Source: JAWKOK01 sp963765875 (GTDB lineage Bacteria; Chloroflexota; Anaerolineae; Caldilineales; Caldilineaceae). Taken from it: DNA of 64,000 bases. The stretch lies in assembly GCA_963765875.1 (NCBI GenBank), contig CAVXYK010000019.1:121984-185983 (forward strand), read 5' to 3'. Positions 59,904 through 64,000 of this stretch are shown in pieces. Numbering within the stretch: the stretch's first letter is position 1; each line of letters starts with the position of its first letter. The notes beneath the pieces are model-generated. The model did no database searches. It worked only from the letters and a program-made list of their open reading frames with translations, and was not told the DNA's origin. Both the position numbers and the translations under genes were made by a program.

Positions 59904-61340
59904 ATGAATGAACATGCAGACACCCTCTTTGTCCACGCACATCTCTTTACCATGCAAGGCGAAGGCGTGGGGTACATCGCCGACGGCGCGGTGGCGGTGG
60001 AAGGCTCCCGGATCGTGGCCGCCGGCACGACGAATGACTTGATCGGCCGATTCCAGGCTGAAGAGCGTATCGACGCCACAGGCCATGCCATTCTGCCGGG
60101 CCTGATCGACGGGCACATGCACACGCCGCTGGCCATTATACGTGGCGTGGCCCAAGATGTCAGCAACTGGATGCAGAGGGCTCTAGCGCCCTACTCTCGT
60201 CATCTGTCACCCGAGTCTGCGTTGGCTGGTACACGCCTCAACGTACTGGAGGCGTTGCGCTCGGGCACCACCACCATGGGCGACTATACAAAGCCCTATG
60301 ACGGCTGGGCCGAGGTCTTCGTGGACGTAGGCGTGCGCGCCGTGCTGACGCCGACCATCAATGCCATGCCGCCGGGCGGGATGGCCGGCTGGCGCGTCGG
60401 CGATGTCTATCCGCTGGATGAGTCGGTCGGCAAACAGGCCATCGATGAGGCACTGCTCTTTGCCGAGAACTGGCATGGCGCCGAGCAGGGCCGCCTCACC
60501 GTCATGCTGGGGCCGCAAGGGCCGGATATGATCGACGCGGATCAGTTGATGATCGTCAAGCGATTGGCTGCGACCCATGGCTTGATGATCCACATGCATG
60601 TGGCCCAGGGCGATCGGGAGATCGAGCAGATGCTCAAGCGCTACGGCAAACGCACGCCCGAATTTCTGGATACGATCGGCTATCTGGATCACCAGCTACT
60701 GGCCGTCCATCTGACCGAAGCCACCGATGAGGAGGCAGCCATGATCGCCTACAGCGGAGCCAACATGGCGCTCTGCTCGGGCAGCATCGGCATCATCGAC
60801 GGCATCGTACCGCCGGCCTACATCTTCCGGCAGGCGGGCGGTAAGGTGGTGCTCGGCTCTGACCAAGCCTCCGGCAACAACTGCAACAACATCTTTAACG
60901 AGATGAAGTTGACCGCGCTTTTCAACAAGATCAAGTTCCGCGATCCGACAGTGCTCAACGCCTGGGATGTACTGCGCATGGCCACTATCGAGGGCGCGCA
61001 GGCCATCGGGCTGGGCCACGAAATCGGCTCGCTGGAGTCCGGCAAGAAGGCGGATCTGATCATGGTCGACCTAATGGAGCCCAACCTGCTGCCCATGCTC
61101 GAGGCTCCCATCCGCACCATCGTACCGAATTTGGTCTACGCCGCTACCGGCCGCGAGGTGCGGCTGGTCATGGTCGACGGTCGCGTGCTCGTGCGCGACA
61201 GCCAGGTCCTCACCATGGACTCGGCCACCATCTGCAAGGAAGCGCAAGAGCGAGCCATGATCGTCGCTGGCAATGTGGCGGGGGATCCTGTTCATCGCAA
61301 TATGGCGTTGCTGGATGCCATGGAGGCGGGGCGATTGTAG
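59904..61340 (+). CDS. Amidohydrolase, chlorohydrolase/deaminase group
   Basis: This is a 478-residue enzyme of the ATZ/TRZ-like deaminase group, which hydrolyses amino groups or halogens from purine, pyrimidine or triazine rings. Metal ligands are readable: His-x-His in LPGLIDGHMHTPL, a later His in MIHMHVAQGDRE, His in LLAVHLTEATDEE and Asp in LGSDQASGNNC. The composite N- and C-terminal beta domain ends with LVMVDGRVLVRDSQVLTMD. The usual GPHA element reads GPQGPDM here, so one active-site residue may differ. The gene precedes the hydantoinase and carbamoylase genes and may start a nucleobase or amide salvage pathway. Confidence 0.82.
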   Translation: MNEHADTLFVHAHLFTMQGEGVGYIADGAVAVEGSRIVAAGTTNDLIGRFQAEERIDATGHAILPGLIDGHMHTPLAIIRGVAQDVSNWMQRALAPYSRHLSPESALAGTRLNVLEALRSGTTTMGDYTKPYDGWAEVFVDVGVRAVLTPTINAMPPGGMAGWRVGDVYPLDESVGKQAIDEALLFAENWHGAEQGRLTVMLGPQGPDMIDADQLMIVKRLAATHGLMIHMHVAQGDREIEQMLKRYGKRTPEFLDTIGYLDHQLLAVHLTEATDEEAAMIAYSGANMALCSGSIGIIDGIVPPAYIFRQAGGKVVLGSDQASGNNCNNIFNEMKLTALFNKIKFRDPTVLNAWDVLRMATIEGAQAIGLGHEIGSLESGKKADLIMVDLMEPNLLPMLEAPIRTIVPNLVYAATGREVRLVMVDGRVLVRDSQVLTMDSATICKEAQERAMIVAGNVAGDPVHRNMALLDAMEAGRL

Positions 61341-61341
61341 A

Positions 61342-61532
61342 TCCACGGAGTCCCAAAGGGCCACGAGGAAAAACATGAAGAAATGATTAAGGGTGTGTTG
61401 AAGATGAGTTGAGCAAGTAGGGGCGTGCCCTTGTGGCCGCCCACCGCCAGCAGCCAAACGTTTCAACTCATTTTGAAGACACCCAAATGAAAAACAGGTG
61501 TTCCCATTGAGTTTCGTAAGTCTTCGTGGATC
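61342..61532. repeat. Intergenic composite palindrome with CACGAAG-type ends
   Basis: GATCCACGGAGTCCCAAAGG at the left and TTCGTAAGTCTTCGTGGATC at the right match the CACGAAG ends. Between them an imperfect inverted repeat pairs GGGTGTGTTGAAGATGAGTT with AACTCATTTTGAAGACACCC. Confidence 0.65.
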
Positions 61533-61552
61533 AAACAAACGGAGCCAAATTA

Positions 61553-62875
61553 ATGCCAACAACCCTAATCCAAAACGGTACAGTTGTCCTTGGCCAGAGT
61601 GTCAAACAACGAGATCTTCTGATCGATGGCGAACGTATTGCCGCGGTGGGCGATCTGTCCGGCGTCTCTGCCGACCAGACTGTCGATGCATCTGGCCTGC
61701 TGGTTCTCCCAGGCGGCGTCGACACCCATGTTCACTTCAACGATGTCTTCATGAACACGATCAGCGTCCATGACTATGCCTCCGGCACACGCGCCGCGGC
61801 ATTCGGCGGTACCACCAGCATCATCGACTTCTCCAACCAGGGACCGGGCGCCTCTCTGATGTCGACATTGGATGCCAAGTTTGCCGAGGCCCAGGGCAAG
61901 GCCATCATAGACTACGGTATCCACCCCGTCATCACCCAGCCGACCGAGGCCACGCTGGACGAGATTCCCGACCTCGTGGCCGCGGGCGCGCCCACCATCA
62001 AGCTCTACATGACCTATCGGGACGAAGGGTTGCTCATCAAAGAGCCGGACATGCGGCGCATTCTAGCCAAGCTGGGCAACGCCGGCGGCATGGTGTTGGT
62101 CCACGCCGAGGACAACGACATGGCTGAGGCCAGCATCCCCGGCTTCATCGAGCGCGGGCAGACGGCCCCCATCTATCACGCCGAGAGCAAGCCCCCGGCC
62201 ATTGAGAATCACGCCATGGAGCGATGCATTGAGATGGTGCACGACGCAGTGGCCGACGGCAATCAGGCCCGACTCTTCATTGTGCACATGACCACGGCCG
62301 AGGGCGTCGACATGGTCGGCGTGGCCCGCGGCCAGGGTCTGGACGTGACCGCCGAGACCTGCATGCACTATCTGGTCTTCACCGACGAGATGTTGCGGCG
62401 GGCCGACGGCATCAAGTGGATCTGCTCGCCGCCGCTGCGCGACCAGGCCGCGGAGGACAAGCTCTGGCAGGCGCTGCGCGACGGCCGCGTCGTCCAGGTC
62501 ACCTCCGATGACGCAGCCTATGACTGGGAGGCCACCTGCTACGGCCAAGATCGCTTCGACCTCTGCCCCAACGGCATGCCCGGCATCGAGCCCCGCTTCC
62601 AGGTGCTCTACTCTGAGGGTGTGGCCAAAGGACACATATCACTACAGCGCTTTGTGGAATTGGTCGCCACCAATCCGGCGCGCATCTTCGGCATGGCGGG
62701 CAAGGGCGAGTTGCTGCCCGGATTTGACGCTGACATTGTGCTGCTCGATCCGACAGAGCGCTGGACCATGGGGCAGGCCAATTCCCATTCACCCAATGAT
62801 TGGCACGCCTATGAAGGGATGGAAATCACCGGCAAGATTCGACAGGTCTATTTCGCGTGGCGAATTGATCATTGA
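61553..62875 (+). CDS. Dihydropyrimidinase / D-hydantoinase
   Basis: This zinc enzyme opens cyclic amides such as dihydropyrimidines or hydantoins to N-carbamoyl amino acids. The 440-residue protein has His59-Val-His61 in GVDTHVHFND, the carboxylated lysine Lys150 in TIKLYMTYR with the following Tyr155, His in LVHAEDND, His in LFIVHMTTAEG and the late Asp in VTSDDAAYDW. The open frame begins at 61526, but GGAG with 8 nt spacing supports ATG 61553. A carbamoylase gene follows 164 nt downstream, matching the next pathway step. Substrate preference (pyrimidine or hydantoin) is not decided by sequence. Confidence 0.9.
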   Translation: MPTTLIQNGTVVLGQSVKQRDLLIDGERIAAVGDLSGVSADQTVDASGLLVLPGGVDTHVHFNDVFMNTISVHDYASGTRAAAFGGTTSIIDFSNQGPGASLMSTLDAKFAEAQGKAIIDYGIHPVITQPTEATLDEIPDLVAAGAPTIKLYMTYRDEGLLIKEPDMRRILAKLGNAGGMVLVHAEDNDMAEASIPGFIERGQTAPIYHAESKPPAIENHAMERCIEMVHDAVADGNQARLFIVHMTTAEGVDMVGVARGQGLDVTAETCMHYLVFTDEMLRRADGIKWICSPPLRDQAAEDKLWQALRDGRVVQVTSDDAAYDWEATCYGQDRFDLCPNGMPGIEPRFQVLYSEGVAKGHISLQRFVELVATNPARIFGMAGKGELLPGFDADIVLLDPTERWTMGQANSHSPNDWHAYEGMEITGKIRQVYFAWRIDH

Positions 62876-62946
62876 TGGCGATGAATGTTTGGCGATGCCG
62901 GGGCGTGGGCGATATTTACGGCGGTCGTTGGTTGGTGTAGACGCGG

Positions 62947-63012
62947 GAGTGACAGTCACTGGCAGAATGGCTCCTGGGTGATGAAATATGCTTCTGCCAG
63001 TGATTGTCACTC
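62947..63012. repeat. 21-bp inverted repeat between hydantoinase and carbamoylase genes
   Basis: GAGTGACAGTCACTGGCAGAA (62947-62967) pairs with TTCTGCCAGTGATTGTCACTC (62992-63012) with one mismatch around a 24-nt loop. Without a T-tract it is not a standard terminator, but it would form a stable hairpin 28 nt before the next ATG. Confidence 0.8.
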
Positions 63013-63039
63013 CGCTTCGAGCACACCTCGGGAGAATCT

Positions 63040-64000
63040 ATGTTGTCCATCAACCCCACTCGCTTTTTGAACACCTTGAATACCGTAGCCGAGTTTGGCC
63101 TGCTTGCCGATTCGGAGGGGGGCGGGCGGGATCGTCGACCCTTTTCAACGACGGAGCGACAGGCTCGTCGCCATTTCACGGAGCAGGCCGAAGCAGCAGG
63201 CCTGACTGTCACCACCGACGCAGCAGCCAATCTATCGGCGAAATTGGCCTGCGGACCGACCGGAGCCAAGACGCTGCTTCTCGGCTCACACCTGGACACG
63301 GTGCCCAATGGCGGTCCTTACGATGGAGCATTGGGTGTCATTGCTGCGCTTGAGGTGTTGCGAGTGGTGGCGGAGGAGGGGCTTTCTCTGCCCTTTGATT
63401 TGGAGGCCATCGCCTTCACCGACGAGGAAGGGCGCTTCGGCGATTTCTTCGGCAGTCGCTCCCTGGCCGGCAGCCACACCGACGGAACGCTGAAAGCATT
63501 CTTCGCACGGGCCGAAGCTTACCCGGATGATCTGGAAGCTATGTCGGAGTGGGTCCCGGGCGGCGTGACCCGGCAAGGCTTGGCCCAGGCGGTACGCGAC
63601 CCGGAAACCCTGGCCGGCTATCTGGAACTGCACATCGAGCAAGGCCCGAGGCTAGAGCATGCGGGCCTGGCCATCGGCGTGGTCAGCGCCATCTTTGGGC
63701 GCTCTTCTTTCAGGCTCACGTTCAATGGCCGTCCCGACCACGCGGGTACCACGCCCATGGATCTGCGTGCCGACGCCCTGGTGGCAGCAGGTCAGTTTAT
63801 CACGCGTGCGCCTGCACTTGTGGGTGCGACGTTTCCCGGTGCGGTGATCACGTGCGGCGGCATCAGCGTAGAGCCAGGCGTCTACAATGTGGTGCCGGGC
63901 CGGGTGACGCTGTTGGTCGAGTTCCGGGCGGCGACCCAGGTTGAACTAGCGGGAATCGACGATGCGCTGCAAGGATCGGCGGCGGAGATCACGTCGGCGC
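63040..64000 (+). CDS. M20-family N-carbamoyl-amino-acid / allantoate amidohydrolase, 3' partial
   Basis: This zinc amidohydrolase removes the carbamoyl group from N-carbamoyl amino acids, beta-ureidopropionate or allantoate, releasing ammonia and CO2. 320 residues are present; the frame is still open at the window edge, so the C-terminus is missing. Ligands visible are His84 and Asp86 in LLGSHLDTVPNGG, Asp95 in GPYDGALGV, Glu129-Glu130 in FTDEEGRFG and His198 in LELHIEQGP. The lid/dimer domain begins with RPDHAGTTPM. A GGGAG site lies before ATG 63040. It follows the hydantoinase gene, making the two-step hydantoin or dihydropyrimidine pathway complete. Confidence 0.9.
   Translation, partial: MLSINPTRFLNTLNTVAEFGLLADSEGGGRDRRPFSTTERQARRHFTEQAEAAGLTVTTDAAANLSAKLACGPTGAKTLLLGSHLDTVPNGGPYDGALGVIAALEVLRVVAEEGLSLPFDLEAIAFTDEEGRFGDFFGSRSLAGSHTDGTLKAFFARAEAYPDDLEAMSEWVPGGVTRQGLAQAVRDPETLAGYLELHIEQGPRLEHAGLAIGVVSAIFGRSSFRLTFNGRPDHAGTTPMDLRADALVAAGQFITRAPALVGATFPGAVITCGGISVEPGVYNVVPGRVTLLVEFRAATQVELAGIDDALQGSAAEITSA

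Noticed and set aside
62988..63353. Plus-strand open frame at the start of the carbamoylase gene
   Set aside because: It is a shadow of the carbamoylase frame beginning at 63040, which carries all family motifs.

Overview
The window looks like a chromosome segment of a free-living bacterium of the phylum Chloroflexota, most likely an Anaerolineae/Caldilineae-type lineage. This is an inference from gene content: an R3H-type AAA ATPase beside tmk and a c-di-AMP-receptor-like gene, an FmdB zinc-ribbon gene, a SecA with a large N-terminal insertion, a small WREE-type domain, many intergenic palindromes, moderately high GC and no spore or phage genes. No rRNA, CRISPR array, insertion sequence or prophage is visible. 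One tRNA gene, tRNA-Arg(CCG), lies at 44638-44710.

Layout. 0-10.2 kb is a cell-surface glycan and surface-protein region: GT39, GT2, methyltransferase, flippase-like membrane protein, a secreted four-repeat protein with a strong terminator, a lipoprotein, two GT4 enzymes and a DPM1-like GT2. 10.7-13.1 kb is a minus-strand operon (M50 protease, HD protein, TyrA-like dehydrogenase). 13.4-17.2 kb holds a membrane-anchored glycosidase coupled to a solute-binding protein, a metallophosphoesterase and a nitroreductase. 18.4-28.2 kb holds a frameshifted flavin monooxygenase, an enolase-superfamily enzyme, a frameshifted SARP/BTAD-type regulator and, behind three 11-bp direct repeats, a run of small-molecule genes (ABM-like barrel, membrane protein, SnoaL fusion, alpha/beta hydrolase) facing an SDR. 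28.4-30.9 kb has two toxin-antitoxin pairs around a URO-D-like gene. 30.9-31.9 kb is gene-poor and carries a 237-bp tandem duplication with covarying hairpin arms.

31.9-39.7 kb is a housekeeping block (GNAT-like, R3H ATPase, tmk, c-di-AMP-receptor-like, FmdB, gmk, rhomboid, malQ). 39.9-50.4 kb carries a GH140-like glycosidase, a GNAT, a rifamycin-phosphotransferase-like PEP-utilising enzyme, the tRNA, a probably leaderless TPR gene, a DASS transporter, a STAND-TPR ATPase and a 36-residue membrane microprotein. 50.8-56.1 kb has a BON protein, Hsp20, SecA and a TauE-type permease. 56.2-64 kb ends with an unrecognised protein and an amide/nucleobase catabolic cluster: a frameshifted amidohydrolase, a deaminase-like amidohydrolase, a dihydropyrimidinase/hydantoinase and a carbamoylase that runs off the window end.

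Four genes are each interrupted by one frameshift of the same sense. All four can be repaired by restoring one CG dinucleotide at a short CG-rich tract, so either systematic sequence error or recurrent slippage should be considered before calling them dead.
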